A stretch of 64,000 nt of DNA from Labrenzia sp. DG1229 (GCF_000521215.1 NZ_KI928950.1:1-64000), one strand, 5' to 3'. Shown: positions 19,307 through 28,711, counted from the stretch's first letter. Numbers and translations: made by a program. Notes: a model not told the origin generated them from the sequence alone.

Positions 19307-20203
19307 TCAGGAATAGGCTTCAATCAGCCTTGTGACTTCCTTGTCCCGTGCCGTTTCGCTCTTCCCACCCATCACGACAACAATCAACTGCTTGCCACCA
19401 CGCCTGGCTGTTGCCACAAGATTGTAGCCCGACATGCGGATATAGCCTGTTTTCAATCCATCAACGCCGGCAACCCTTCCAAGGAGATTGTTCGTCGCCT
19501 TGAAGGTCCGGCCGTTGTAAGTGAAAGATTTTGCCCGATAGTAACCGGCATATTGTGGAAAACGCCGTTTCAGGGCCAGGCCGAGTTTCGCCATGTCCCG
19601 GGCGCTCGTCACCTGTTTCGGGTCCGGTAATCCCGTTGCGTTGACAAAGCGCGTCCTGGTCAGTCCGAGCGCCCTTGCTTGCTGTGTCATCTGACGTGCA
19701 AAGGCTGCTTCACTTCCGGCAAGATTTTCGGCGATTGCCATGCCGACGTCATTTGCGGACCTGACCGCCAGCGCGCGCGCCGCCTGCTGCACCGTAATCG
19801 TTGATCCTGCTTTCAGGCCAATCTTCGCAGGCGGTTGCGCAGCCGCGTTCTCTGACACGGTCAAAGGAGACGACAGCGTATAACGACCTTCCGCCACGGC
19901 TTCGAACAGGAGATAAAGCGTCATCATTTTGGTCAGGGATGCGGGAAAGCGGGCGGCATCCGCGTCAACCGCATAAAGCTCCTCTCCGGTTCCGGCATTC
20001 AGGACAAGCGCTGAAAAACCCTTCTCCTCTGCCGTGGCGGGAGCATAGGCACTGACGGGAACCGAATTGGTCTCAACAGAAGTAACTGCCGCCGAAGACA
20101 CTGCCGGCTGTGAAGACGGCTGGTTCTGCGCGGTTTGACAGGCAGCCAGAAAAAGCGCCAGCAGGAGTATCGAAATCTTCGTGGGAATTATGCTTGATCG
20201 CAT
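19307..20203 (-). CDS. D-alanyl-D-alanine carboxypeptidase (peptidase S11), lipoprotein
   Basis: A 298-residue penicillin-binding-protein-type serine peptidase that would trim the terminal D-Ala from peptidoglycan pentapeptides. All three catalytic motifs are visible: S89-L-T-K92, S149-A-N151 and K251-T-G253. The N-terminus has a lipobox 'LFLAAC' with Cys22, so it is probably lipid-anchored rather than held by the C-terminal amphipathic helix of PBP5. The PBP5 C-terminal beta domain is absent, as in other short S11 enzymes. It is convergent with the diguanylate cyclase gene (20 bp between stops). Confidence 0.9.
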   Translation of the reverse strand: MRSSIIPTKISILLLALFLAACQTAQNQPSSQPAVSSAAVTSVETNSVPVSAYAPATAEEKGFSALVLNAGTGEELYAVDADAARFPASLTKMMTLYLLFEAVAEGRYTLSSPLTVSENAAAQPPAKIGLKAGSTITVQQAARALAVRSANDVGMAIAENLAGSEAAFARQMTQQARALGLTRTRFVNATGLPDPKQVTSARDMAKLGLALKRRFPQYAGYYRAKSFTYNGRTFKATNNLLGRVAGVDGLKTGYIRMSGYNLVATARRGGKQLIVVVMGGKSETARDKEVTRLIEAYS

Positions 20204-20322
20204 TTATTTGCTCACACTTGTCCGGCTTCGTCTCGTTTATTTGCTTCCGCACGCGCATCACCAGACCAAGATGTTTGCGCCTGAGCCGGGCTTTCCAGAA
20301 ACCGAATACGCTTCATTGGCAC

Positions 20323-21084
20323 TCAGGCTTTCAATTTGTATCCGGTCTTGAAAATCCAGTGCACGATGGCGAGTGAAACAAACAGAAACAACATGGTTGC
20401 GCTAAGAGATAGCCAGAGACTGACATCTGCCTGACCGTAAAAACTCCAGCGAAAACCCGATATCAGATAGACGACGGGATTAACCAGCGTCAGCTTCTGC
20501 CAGAATTCGGGCAGCATGTTGATGGAATAAAAGCTGCCCCCGAGGAAGGCGAGCGGCGTCACGATCAGCATCGGCACGAATTGCAGCTTTTCGAAATTGT
20601 CCGCCCAGATGCCGATGATGAAACCCAGCAACGCGAATGTCACCGCTGTCAGAATGAAAAAGGTCATCATCCAGAACGGGTGCTGGATCTCGATATCGAC
20701 GAAGAAGTTCGCCGTAACAAGAATGATCAGCCCCACGAGCATGGATTTGGAAACGGCCGCTCCGACATACGCTATCGTAATCTCCAGATAGGAGATCGGC
20801 GCGGAAAGCACTTCAAAAATTGTTCCGGTAAAGCGTGGAAAATAAATGCCGAAGGACGCATTCGACAGGCTTTGGGTCATAAGCGAAAGCATGATCAGGC
20901 CCGGCACAATGAACGCTCCGTATCCGACACCGTCAACTTCAGAGATCCTCGACCCGATCGCTGCGCCAAACACGACGAAATAGAGCACCGTTGAGAGTAC
21001 CGGTGATATCACGCTCTGCATGACCGTGCGTTTTGTCCGCGCCATTTCCGCGAGATAAATGGATTTGACCGCCCCGAAATTCAT
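20323..21084 (-). CDS. ABC-2 type transporter permease
   Basis: A 253-residue integral membrane protein with about six helices, of the ABC-2 exporter permease family. Visible cues are '[20 protein letters not shown]'-like N-terminal topology, '[20 protein letters not shown]' in the second helix region and '[20 protein letters not shown]' near the usual ABC-2 signature before the fifth helix. It forms a transporter with the ATPase encoded at 21606-22532; a GNAT gene lies between them, and its stop codon directly adjoins this start. The substrate is unknown; ABC-2 systems export drugs, polysaccharides or lipids. Confidence 0.9.
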   Translation of the reverse strand: MNFGAVKSIYLAEMARTKRTVMQSVISPVLSTVLYFVVFGAAIGSRISEVDGVGYGAFIVPGLIMLSLMTQSLSNASFGIYFPRFTGTIFEVLSAPISYLEITIAYVGAAVSKSMLVGLIILVTANFFVDIEIQHPFWMMTFFILTAVTFALLGFIIGIWADNFEKLQFVPMLIVTPLAFLGGSFYSINMLPEFWQKLTLVNPVVYLISGFRWSFYGQADVSLWLSLSATMLFLFVSLAIVHWIFKTGYKLKA

Positions 21085-21600
21085 TCAGACACCTGTTTCC
21101 GCTTTCATTTTCGACGCCTCGGCCGCTTTGTTTTCGAGAACCATTTCCATTCTGGGCAGCGTCCTGCCGGCAATGGAACCGGAGGCGACCCTGCCGATCG
21201 TTCGAAATCCCATCCAGGCGTAAAATGTTTCCGCGGCAGGATCCGAGTCAACACCTACAAGGACCAGTTCCAGAGCAGTTGCCCTGGCAAGCAGTTGATC
21301 GAACAGGGCTCTGCCAATGCCTCTGCCGTGCCAAACCGGATCGACGAAACAGGTTTCAAGTTCGCCTTTTCCGCCTTCCGCGGCGGACAGGCGGATACAT
21401 CCGACAATCGACCCTTGCGCGGTTTCAGCAAGCCAGAAATCATCCTTTTCGATCCATGCGGGCTGAACGCGCAACTCGTCAGCACATTGACGCATGAAGT
21501 CATCGTCGTATCCATTGGACTGCTTGGACTTCATGCAAAGATCCGTGAGCGCCTGACTGTCGCTCAGTTTCGCATTTCGAATGGAAAAATCCGCACCCAT
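21085..21600 (-). CDS. GNAT family N-acetyltransferase inside an ABC exporter operon
   Basis: A 171-residue GNAT protein. The acetyl-CoA loop is 'HGRGIGRALF' (about 94-103), preceded by the beta-4 strand 'LETCFVDPVW' and followed by 'AETFYAWMGFRTIGR'. The gene lies 5 bp after the ATPase gene and 0 bp before the permease gene, so all three are tightly co-translated. Such an arrangement hints that acetylation and export act on the same small molecule, for instance as self-protection, but nothing in the sequence identifies it. Confidence 0.87.
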   Translation of the reverse strand: MGADFSIRNAKLSDSQALTDLCMKSKQSNGYDDDFMRQCADELRVQPAWIEKDDFWLAETAQGSIVGCIRLSAAEGGKGELETCFVDPVWHGRGIGRALFDQLLARATALELVLVGVDSDPAAETFYAWMGFRTIGRVASGSIAGRTLPRMEMVLENKAAEASKMKAETGV

Positions 21601-21605
21601 TCAAC

Positions 21606-22532
21606 TCATCCTCTCTTCACCAGATCGACAAAAATGTCTTCAAGAGACGACTGGTCCGTCTGCAGGTCCTGAAAACGAACGCCCGCTTCGGCCAGATCCG
21701 TCAAAAGAGCGGTGATTCCCGTCCTCTCAGCATGGGTATCGTAAGTGTAGATCAGGTGAGTTCCATTGTCCTCGAGCGTCAGGTTGTAGTGTGAAAGGCT
21801 GTCCGGCACAGACGTGAGTGGGTCTGCCAGGTGCAGCTTCAGAAGCTTGCGGCCGAGTTTGCGCATGAGCTCGGCCTTTTCCTCGACAAGGATGATTTCG
21901 CCCTTGTCAATGACACCGACCCTGTCAGCCATCTCCTCGGCTTCCTCGATATAATGGGTCGTCAGGATGATCGTGACACCACGCTCTTTCAGCTCTCCGA
22001 CGATGCGCCACATATCGTGGCGCAATTCCACATCGACTCCGGCTGTGGGCTCATCGAGAAATAGAATTTTAGGTTCGTGGGCCAGGGCCTTGGCAACAAG
22101 CAACCGGCGTTTCATGCCGCCTGACAGTGCCATTATCATGTTCTTTCGCTTGTCCCACAGCGTGAGGTCCCTGAGAACTCCTTCCAGGAATTTTCGATCA
22201 GGCGGCAATCCGAAAAGACCCCGGCTTAAAGCAACCGTATCGCCAACAATTTCAAACGGCGCTGTCGGCATTTCCTGAGGAACCAGACCGATCAGGCTGC
22301 GCGCTGCGCGAAAATCCTTCTGGGCGTCGAATTTTCCGACCTTAATGCTCCCGGAAGTCGGCCGGACCAAACCGCAAATCGTGCTGATAAGTGTCGTCTT
22401 GCCAGCGCCGTTGGGCCCAAGCAGCGCAAACACTTCTCCTTCCTTGATGTCCAGAGACACAGATTTGAGCGCCTGGAAACCGCCGTCATAGGTTTTTTCC
22501 AGATTGCGGACGGAGAGTATCGGAGGCATCAA
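21606..22532 (-). CDS. ABC transporter ATP-binding protein (DrrA/CcmA-like)
   Basis: A 308-residue ABC ATPase. Walker A '[10 protein letters not shown]' (about 39-48), signature '[10 protein letters not shown]' (about 139-148), Walker B '[10 protein letters not shown]' (about 158-167) and the H-loop '[15 protein letters not shown]' are intact. A C-terminal extension of about 80 residues follows, as in drug- and antibiotic-export ATPases. It is the first gene of an ATPase-GNAT-permease operon and would energise the ABC-2 permease. Confidence 0.93.
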   Translation of the reverse strand: MMPPILSVRNLEKTYDGGFQALKSVSLDIKEGEVFALLGPNGAGKTTLISTICGLVRPTSGSIKVGKFDAQKDFRAARSLIGLVPQEMPTAPFEIVGDTVALSRGLFGLPPDRKFLEGVLRDLTLWDKRKNMIMALSGGMKRRLLVAKALAHEPKILFLDEPTAGVDVELRHDMWRIVGELKERGVTIILTTHYIEEAEEMADRVGVIDKGEIILVEEKAELMRKLGRKLLKLHLADPLTSVPDSLSHYNLTLEDNGTHLIYTYDTHAERTGITALLTDLAEAGVRFQDLQTDQSSLEDIFVDLVKRG

Positions 22533-22733
22533 GTTCCAACCGGTTCAGAAAAATCAATTTGACCAGACGGCCAAAGTCGCATGTGGACGATACGGCCGCA
22601 AGATGCAAGTCAAAGGGTCTGCTGACAGCGCGATGTCATCATCGACGCGACAATTTTTTTGATCCATCACGCTGCAAGCGTCAACTCACTGTTCGTGGCA
22701 GGACATTTCTGGTCAGCCGGTTGGAACAAGCGA

Positions 22734-23384
22734 CTAATACAGGGTTTTCCTGTATTCCTCTTCGAGATTCTGCTCCAGGATGTCCATCTCCGCATCGTCC
22801 GCAGGTGCGCTGTTCGACTGATCCAGAATAATATTCATGAGCGATGGCATTTCACTGCGATCCTGAAACCGGTCCGGGTCCCACATGTGCGACCGGCGAA
22901 ATGCCTTGGCGCAATGCATGAAGACGCTGTCAACCTTGATCAGTATAGCAATTTTGGGACAACGCCCGTTTACGCTCATGGTCTCCAGCAATTTCGGGTC
23001 GACCACAAGCCTCGCCTTTCCGTTGATACGCAAGGTGTCGTCGAAACCGGGAATCACGAACAGCAACCCAACACTCGGATTGGAAATTATGTTGACGAGA
23101 CTGTCGAGACGATTGTTTCCGGGGCGATCGGGAACAGCCAGGGTTTTGTCGTCGATGATCCTGACAAAACCTGCGGGGTCGCCGCGTGGACTAACGTCCG
23201 CCTTGCCATCTGCGTGTTGCGTACCCAGGCAAAGGAAGGGTGAACGTGCGATAAAGTCCCGCGCATGCCTGTCGAGTGTCGTCTGACACTTTTTGACCGC
23301 CAACTCGTGGATCGGCTGAAAGAGTTTTCGCAGCGATGTCTCATCTTCTACGACATGCTCCGGATTGAGGTTGAATTCCTGCAT
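22734..23384 (-). CDS. pyridoxamine 5'-phosphate oxidase family (FMN-binding split barrel) protein
   Basis: A 216-residue split-barrel protein of the MSMEG_1061-like PPOX group. The FMN-barrel core has 'SPFLCLGTQHADGKADVSPR' (about 48-67), 'GFVRIIDDKTLAVPDRPGNN' and 'NPSVGLLFVIPGFDDTLRIN'. A typical 'CAKAFRRSHMWDP' occurs near residue 160. These proteins are flavin- or F420-type oxidoreductases of unclear substrate; true PdxH residues are not evident, so vitamin B6 synthesis is not claimed. It stands alone and is divergent from the pirin gene. Confidence 0.87.
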   Translation of the reverse strand: MQEFNLNPEHVVEDETSLRKLFQPIHELAVKKCQTTLDRHARDFIARSPFLCLGTQHADGKADVSPRGDPAGFVRIIDDKTLAVPDRPGNNRLDSLVNIISNPSVGLLFVIPGFDDTLRINGKARLVVDPKLLETMSVNGRCPKIAILIKVDSVFMHCAKAFRRSHMWDPDRFQDRSEMPSLMNIILDQSNSAPADDAEMDILEQNLEEEYRKTLY

Positions 23385-23708
23385 ATGCCCACTTCCCCCG
23401 CATCCAATTGTTCAATCAGGTTCTGCCAGGACACCGAATGCCAAGAGTGTCCGTGTTTGCTGGTTCCCCCGCCCTTCGAAGTCCTGGAAACTTGCGCAAG
23501 CCATTCCATCGGCAAAACACCTCGGAGACCATGTTACTGCGCTTGAGGTAGGTACGTAAGTCGAAGTTCAACTGTCAATAATCTTGACCCAAAACAAATC
23601 TCTCCATTGTTTCCCCGGACTGAACACTGCGTTCGAACGCAACGGGGTGGGTTTTGCGGCGATCAACGCTATTTTGGCTGGAACACATTCGAAAAAAGGC
23701 CTGCAACA
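23385..23708. other. intergenic region upstream of the pirin gene, no gene seen
   Basis: About 320 bp between divergent genes. An in-frame extension upstream of the pirin ATG exists but has no family similarity. No clear hairpin or palindrome was found. Confidence 0.4.
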
Positions 23709-24611
23709 ATGTCGATACGCCCTGTGACCCATATCGGTTCAACGCAGCCAACACTGGAAGGTGCAGGTGTGAAGCTTGAAAGAGTGTTCGGTTTTCAGGA
23801 ACCGGAGATGCTCGATCCGTTTCTGTTGCTCGATGATTTCCGCAACGATCGTCCGGAGGACTATCTTGCAGGATTTCCCTGGCACCCGCACAGGGGCATC
23901 GAGACGATTACCTACGTTCTTGCCGGCACGGTTGAACACGGAGACAGCCTCGGCAACAAGGGAGACCTTGGTGCAGGTGACGTGCAGTGGATGACAGCAG
24001 GCCGGGGCATCATGCACCAGGAAATGCCGAAGGGCGATGCAGACGGACTGATGCACGGTTTTCAGCTTTGGGCAAACCTGCCCTCCTCGCTGAAAATGAC
24101 GGAACCGCGCTACCAGGATGTCGCCTCGAGCGAGATCCCGGTTGTTATCGACGATGACGGTTCGTCCGCGCGCATCATATGCGGTGAATTCTGGGGGAAA
24201 CGCGGACCTGTAGATGGCATTGCGGCAGAACCGCAATATCTCGACATCCATGTTCCGGCCGGAAAGAATAAGCGCTTCAAGGTAGATACCTACAAACAGA
24301 CTTTTGCCTATATTTTCGAAGGGTCCGGCACATTTGAAGGGTCGTCAGATGCATTTGGCGTCCTCACGGAAAAGGAATTCGGCGGTGAAGAACTGAAGAT
24401 CCGCGACCAGACCGGTGACCGCACACTCGTCATCTTCGGCACGGGTGATGAAATCGTCGTTCAGGCGGGCGATGAGGGCATCCGCTTTCTTCTCGTTTCA
24501 GGCGCTCCGATAAAGGAACCTGTCGCCTGGCACGGCCCGATCGTCATGAACACGCGAGATGAACTGCTGCAGGCTGTCACGGAGCTACAGAACGGATCGT
24601 TTATCCGATAG
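23709..24611 (+). CDS. pirin family protein
   Basis: A 300-residue bicupin. The N-terminal cupin has the metal site 'GFPWHPHRGIETITYVLAG' (two His, then the downstream Glu) and 'GDVQWMTAGRGIMHQEMP' with the further His and Glu. 'MHGFQLWANLP' is the standard pirin linker, and the C-terminal cupin begins near residue 175. Bacterial pirins such as YhhW have quercetinase activity; others modulate enzymes, so the role here is open. The ATG at 23709 gives the usual 'SIRPVTHI' opening; the longer frame upstream is not conserved. Confidence 0.93.
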   Translation: MSIRPVTHIGSTQPTLEGAGVKLERVFGFQEPEMLDPFLLLDDFRNDRPEDYLAGFPWHPHRGIETITYVLAGTVEHGDSLGNKGDLGAGDVQWMTAGRGIMHQEMPKGDADGLMHGFQLWANLPSSLKMTEPRYQDVASSEIPVVIDDDGSSARIICGEFWGKRGPVDGIAAEPQYLDIHVPAGKNKRFKVDTYKQTFAYIFEGSGTFEGSSDAFGVLTEKEFGGEELKIRDQTGDRTLVIFGTGDEIVVQAGDEGIRFLLVSGAPIKEPVAWHGPIVMNTRDELLQAVTELQNGSFIR

Positions 24612-24662
24612 AGGTCACGCAACTGTTCCCGTTGCCTTGTAACTTTCACAATCTCTGGATAC

Positions 24663-24693
24663 GGCTGTCCGGCAATCACATTACCGGACAGCC
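24663..24693 (+). other. 10-bp perfect hairpin abutting the next start codon
   Basis: GGCTGTCCGG (24663-24672) and CCGGACAGCC (24684-24693) form a perfect stem with an 11-base loop. It ends exactly at the base before the ATG of the GNAT-Nudix gene. There is no T-run, so it is not a standard terminator. It occupies the place where a Shine-Dalgarno should be. Confidence 0.6.
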
Positions 24694-25848
24694 ATGCCTC
24701 TCAAACTCCGTTCCGCCACTCCTGCCGATGCCCTCGACCTGACGGGTATCCTTCACCGTGCCAAGGCGTCCTGGGGATATCCCGAGGCAAAGATGGCGGA
24801 ATTCATGGAAGCGTGGAGTATTCATGAAACCACGATCCGCGCGCTTCAAATGACTGTCGCCGAGCAGGATGGTATCCCCCTCGCCTTTTCGGGCGTCACT
24901 AAAGAAGGTGAAGATACACTTCTTGTCGATTTTCTGTTTGTTGACCCCGATGCACAGGGAAAGGGTATCGGCAATCTGCTCCTGAAACGTGCAGAGGATT
25001 TTGCACGGCAAAAGAAACTTTCACGTCTTTATCTTGAATCCGATTTCCATGCAGGCGCGTTTTACGAAAAACACGGGTTCCGGACCATGGCCACCCGCCC
25101 AAGTGAAATGTCGCCCGGAAAAGACATCCCTCTTATGGAAAAGCTGCTTCCGCCCTGCGTACACGGGGTTTCAAAAATCGATCTCACCATCTCGGACCGG
25201 CCGTGGCGCTTTGAGACCGAAAACAGTGCCGAAATCGCCGCACATTTCAAAGAGGCCCAAAAGCGGATCGCGCTTCTGTGGAATGGCCGGACGCTGAAAC
25301 TGACCGGATACGAGTTTCAAAACGGCATCTTCAGCGGACACTGTTCGGAAAGCTCCTATGCCGCCCATCTTGCGTGGCGGGACTGGGGCGCACCGGATGC
25401 CTCCGCTTTCAACCTTTTCGGCTCCGCCATCATCAGGTCCTCCGACGGTGCGCTGCTCTACGGTGTCATGGGTGGTCACACGGCAACGGCGGGCATGATC
25501 TATCCTCCCGGTGGAAATCTTGATCTGAACGACATCACCCCCGATGGCAGGGTCGATGTGATCAGTGCAATCGACCGCGAACTTGAAGAAGAGACCGGCC
25601 TGAGAGGCGAAACGCTGACCAGGGCCGAATTGCTTGCCGCCTTTGACGGACCGCGTATTTCGATCGCGCAGGTCTTTGATTGTAGCGAACGCGCGGATGA
25701 TCTGCGTCAGCACATGATCGAACATTCCATGGCGTCCGAGGAACAGGAACTGGCCGACATTCGTGTCATACGGTCGCGCACCGATCTTCAGGATCCGGCT
25801 ATCGTTCCGTTCGCACGCGAAATCGCGGAACATCTGCTACCGCAATGA
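24694..25848 (+). CDS. GNAT acetyltransferase - Nudix hydrolase fusion protein
   Basis: A 384-residue two-domain protein. Residues 1-150 are a GNAT domain: 'RSATPADALDLTGILHRAKA', 'VDFLFVDPDAQGKGIGNLLL' with the acetyl-CoA loop 'QGKGIG', then 'AGAFYEKHGFRTMA'. Residues 165-384 are a Nudix-type domain with 'YPPGGNLDLND' and the metal-binding 'RELEEETGL' (about 300-308). The first Glu of the textbook Nudix box is not evident, but the REUxEExGU core is complete. The GNAT-Nudix pairing suggests processing of an acetylatable, pyrophosphate-containing small molecule; the substrate is unknown. The ATG at 24694 is kept because the GNAT fold begins at once, although no Shine-Dalgarno is visible and a perfect hairpin abuts it. 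Confidence 0.82.
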   Translation: MPLKLRSATPADALDLTGILHRAKASWGYPEAKMAEFMEAWSIHETTIRALQMTVAEQDGIPLAFSGVTKEGEDTLLVDFLFVDPDAQGKGIGNLLLKRAEDFARQKKLSRLYLESDFHAGAFYEKHGFRTMATRPSEMSPGKDIPLMEKLLPPCVHGVSKIDLTISDRPWRFETENSAEIAAHFKEAQKRIALLWNGRTLKLTGYEFQNGIFSGHCSESSYAAHLAWRDWGAPDASAFNLFGSAIIRSSDGALLYGVMGGHTATAGMIYPPGGNLDLNDITPDGRVDVISAIDRELEEETGLRGETLTRAELLAAFDGPRISIAQVFDCSERADDLRQHMIEHSMASEEQELADIRVIRSRTDLQDPAIVPFAREIAEHLLPQ

Positions 25849-25986
25849 GGATGTGAAACGCCCTCGACCTGTCAACAATTTGTTCACCAAGAACAACCAC
25901 TAAGGACTGGCGGGACGGGCAGAGAAATGTAAAAGTCCGCCCACCTTTGGACAAAGGTTTTGGTGCATCTCCAGGGAGAAATGAAT

Positions 25987-26898
25987 ATGGGCCGCCGCTA
26001 CGCGATCTTGGATGTCTTCACAAACACACTTCTTGCCGGAAATCCGCTGGCGGTGGTGCTGGACTCCGAGGATCTGAGCGACGAGCAGATGCAGAAGATC
26101 GCAGCCGAGTTCAATCTTTCCGAGACAGTGTTCGTGTTTCCACCGGAAAATCCCGGACATTCCGCAAGCTTGCGGATCTTCACGCCGAAGGTGGAACTTC
26201 CCTTTGCCGGTCATCCAACCGTCGGAACAGCCATTCTCCTGGCAACCGAGCGGTTCGGAGACGTCGACGGCGAACAGGACGCCGTGGTGGTGCTCAAGCA
26301 AAAGATCGGCACAGTCCGGTGTGCTGTGATATTGCGCGAAAACGCAGCCGCCTTTGCCGAGTTCGACGTGCCCAATCTGCCGGAACCTGCGGGACCCACC
26401 CACAATGTCGAACTGATCGCCGCTGCGCTTGACCTGGAGCCCACCGATATCGGTTTTGAAAACCACGCGCCGTCACGTTTCAAGGTTGGGCCACCCTTCA
26501 GTTTTGTTCCGGTCCGCGACCTTGATGCGTTGTCGCGCGCCAAACCCGTAGCGGCGATGTGGAAAGCGGGCTTCGGCAAGGACGATCACAACGACGCCTA
26601 TGTTTACTGCCGGGAAACCCGTTCCCACGACAGTGCGTTCCATGCACGCCTGTTTGCGCCCGAGATGGGTATTCCTGAAGATCCTGCGACCGGGTCTGCC
26701 GCGGCGGCCTTTGCCGGTGTCGTTCATTTCTATGATGGTCTGACCGCGGGCACGCACCATATCCGCATCGAACAGGGTTTCGAAATGGGGCGTCCGTCGT
26801 TGATTGATCTTGAAATCGATGTCGAAAACGGCGGCATGCATGCCGTTCGCATTGGTGGCCAGGCGACGCTTGTCGCACGTGGCGAGTTGTTTGTCTGA
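25987..26898 (+). CDS. PhzF family epimerase/isomerase
   Basis: A 303-residue PhzF-like protein with the two-fold repeated fold of diaminopimelate epimerase. Features are 'YAILDVFTNTLLAGNPLAVV' at the N-terminus, the active-site Glu in 'AAEFNLSETVFVFPP', 'IFTPKVELPFAGHPTVGTA' and 'GIPEDPATGSAAAAFAG' in the second half. PhzF itself acts in phenazine synthesis, but no other phz genes are near, so a general isomerase role is more likely. The ATG at 25987 is chosen because GGGAG lies eight bases upstream; ATGs at 25981 and 25960 are in frame but worse placed. Confidence 0.92.
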   Translation: MGRRYAILDVFTNTLLAGNPLAVVLDSEDLSDEQMQKIAAEFNLSETVFVFPPENPGHSASLRIFTPKVELPFAGHPTVGTAILLATERFGDVDGEQDAVVVLKQKIGTVRCAVILRENAAAFAEFDVPNLPEPAGPTHNVELIAAALDLEPTDIGFENHAPSRFKVGPPFSFVPVRDLDALSRAKPVAAMWKAGFGKDDHNDAYVYCRETRSHDSAFHARLFAPEMGIPEDPATGSAAAAFAGVVHFYDGLTAGTHHIRIEQGFEMGRPSLIDLEIDVENGGMHAVRIGGQATLVARGELFV

Positions 26899-26917
26899 CA
26901 CACAGAACGCGGGAATA

Positions 26918-27820
26918 TCAGGATTCGGAACCTTCCGGCCTTTCGTCGTTTGATTCCATGAGCGACGGGAGGATGACGGCACCCACGACCAGCGCGCCGC
27001 CGATCATCATGCCCGGCGTCAGCGCCTCCCCAAGAAATACCACCGAATTGATGAACGTGAAGACCACTGACAGCACGAACAGCAGCGCAGCTGTGACCGT
27101 TGAAACACCTGCCATGGCCTCGTACCACAGAAAGTAGCCGACCGCGGTCGGGAAGATGGCCAGGAAAACAAGCCACATCAGATCCGCACCTGTCGGCTCA
27201 AATGAGAACAGGAAAAAGCCTGGGGTGAGAACGATGGCACTTACAAAAAGGATCTGGAACAAGAGTTGAAGGCGTTCCAGTGGCGCGCTGGTGTTTTGCA
27301 CCGACTTTGTGCTTCCGATGATGAACATCGCCCAGGTGAAACCGGCAACGACCATCATCAGGTCTCCCGACAAGGCACTGGTACCAATGTCAATGTCGTG
27401 TCTGACAGTCAGTACAACCCCGGCCATTACGAAGACAGTTGCGGCAATGTCGACCTTCCTGACCCGCTCTATGCCGACGCTTGCAAGCATGACAAGCACA
27501 AAGAATGGGGCCGTGTTTTCCAGTACCATGGCGTTGGTCGCGCTGGTACGCTCCAAGCCGATGTGAAAGACCGCATAGTTCAGAACAAAGCCTGCAATCG
27601 CGAGCAGCTTGTATCTGTCGAACCGGATCGGAAAAACCGCCTGTTTGCTGAACTTAAGAAGAACGAACAGGACGGCTGCTGCAATCCAGATGCGAACAAC
27701 TGCGATTTGCAAACCATGCAGGTCGCTGGTCAAAAACCGGGCAATCACGCTGTGCGTGCCGAACAACAGCGCCGCAAGGACACCAAACCCAAGGGCGCGC
27801 TTCGAAGATAATACTCCCAT
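26918..27820 (-). CDS. EamA/DMT family transporter
   Basis: A 300-residue membrane protein with ten predicted helices in two EamA repeats (about 10-140 and 155-290). Typical helix content includes 'IAVVRIWIAAAVLFVLL', 'AVFHIGLERTSATNAMVLEN' for the first repeat and 'VGYFLWYEAMAGVSTVTAAL', 'PGMMIGGALVVGAVIL' for the second. DMT proteins export or import amino acids, nucleotides or sugars; the substrate cannot be told. It follows the GST gene on the minus strand with about 100 bp between. Confidence 0.92.
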   Translation of the reverse strand: MGVLSSKRALGFGVLAALLFGTHSVIARFLTSDLHGLQIAVVRIWIAAAVLFVLLKFSKQAVFPIRFDRYKLLAIAGFVLNYAVFHIGLERTSATNAMVLENTAPFFVLVMLASVGIERVRKVDIAATVFVMAGVVLTVRHDIDIGTSALSGDLMMVVAGFTWAMFIIGSTKSVQNTSAPLERLQLLFQILFVSAIVLTPGFFLFSFEPTGADLMWLVFLAIFPTAVGYFLWYEAMAGVSTVTAALLFVLSVVFTFINSVVFLGEALTPGMMIGGALVVGAVILPSLMESNDERPEGSES

Positions 27821-27919
27821 CAGGCAAGGCTAAACGAGGAATGACGTTTGGGCAACGCGGTCCGGTCCTGAAGGCTGCATGGTGGCCCGGCCACGGGTCA
27901 CCATGAGCAGATACGTTGT

Positions 27920-28570
27920 TTATTCGGCGGCCTCGGCCGGGGCTTGCGGAGCTGTTTTTGCCCATGCGGGCAAGGTTTCCAACCTCTGGAGCCAGGCAAG
28001 AACCTTCGGGAACTCCGGAAGTGGCACCTGTGATTGCGGGTAAAGCGCCAGGGCTGAATGGCTGCCTACGGCGAAATCGGCAACCGTGGGCTTGTCTCCC
28101 AAAATGAAGTCCCGGTCTGCCAGATGCTCTTCGAGCACGGCTGCAAAGCGGCGGAAGTTTTCCTGACCCGCCTTGATCTTTTCCGCATCCGGTTCACCCA
28201 TCTTGAAGAATTGCTTGGCGACTGTCTCCCACGTGATGTCGCCGACAGCCCTGTTGAAATGCTGCACTTCCCAGGAAATCCAGCGCAGGATTTCAATGCG
28301 CGAGGCACTGTCTGAAGGACAAAATTCCTCCGCCCCCTGGCGATCACTCATATAGATCATGATCGGGTTGGCTTCCCAGAGTTTGAAATCGCCATCGACC
28401 AGAACCGGCACTTTCATGTTGGGATTGATTTCCCGAAAGTCTTCGGAGCGGTGCTGTCCCTCTATGAGGTTGAATTTCTGGACTTCAGTTTCCCCTGCAA
28501 TGTCTAGGTGATGCATGACAGCCAGTACTCGCCGGCTGTTGGGAGACAAGTCGGTTACATAAAGTTTCAT
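27920..28570 (-). CDS. glutathione S-transferase family protein
   Basis: A 216-residue GST. The N-terminal thioredoxin-like domain starts 'MKLYVTDLSPNSRRVLAVMH', with Ser/Asn at the usual catalytic position, then 'NPNMKVPVLVDGDFKLWEAN' with the cis-Pro and glutathione-binding loop. The C-terminal helical domain has 'LADRDFILGDKPTVADFAVG', the standard GST N-capping box region. It would conjugate glutathione to electrophiles or act as a peroxidase; the specific substrate is unknown. It is on the minus strand, divergent from the arsR operon. Confidence 0.93.
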   Translation of the reverse strand: MKLYVTDLSPNSRRVLAVMHHLDIAGETEVQKFNLIEGQHRSEDFREINPNMKVPVLVDGDFKLWEANPIMIYMSDRQGAEEFCPSDSASRIEILRWISWEVQHFNRAVGDITWETVAKQFFKMGEPDAEKIKAGQENFRRFAAVLEEHLADRDFILGDKPTVADFAVGSHSALALYPQSQVPLPEFPKVLAWLQRLETLPAWAKTAPQAPAEAAE

Positions 28571-28664
28571 TGCTTACTCTCCTGTGTCTGCCGGTCTCAG
28601 GAAACATTCCTGTCCGGCCGATGTCGAGGTCAACGCCGTTGCAACGACTTTACTCAACCAATTA

Positions 28665-28696
28665 GTTGACTATAATGAATTCCCATGATAGTCAAC
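28665..28696. promoter_or_regulatory. arsR operon promoter with inverted-repeat operator
   Basis: GTTGACTAT (28665-28673) and ATAGTCAAC (28688-28696) form a perfect 9-bp inverted repeat with a 14-bp spacer. A consensus-like -10 box TATAAT lies at 28671-28676 inside the operator. An ArsR-type dimer binding here would block the promoter, so autorepression is expected. Confidence 0.65.
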
Positions 28697-28711
28697 CAAA
28701 AGGTTAACTTT

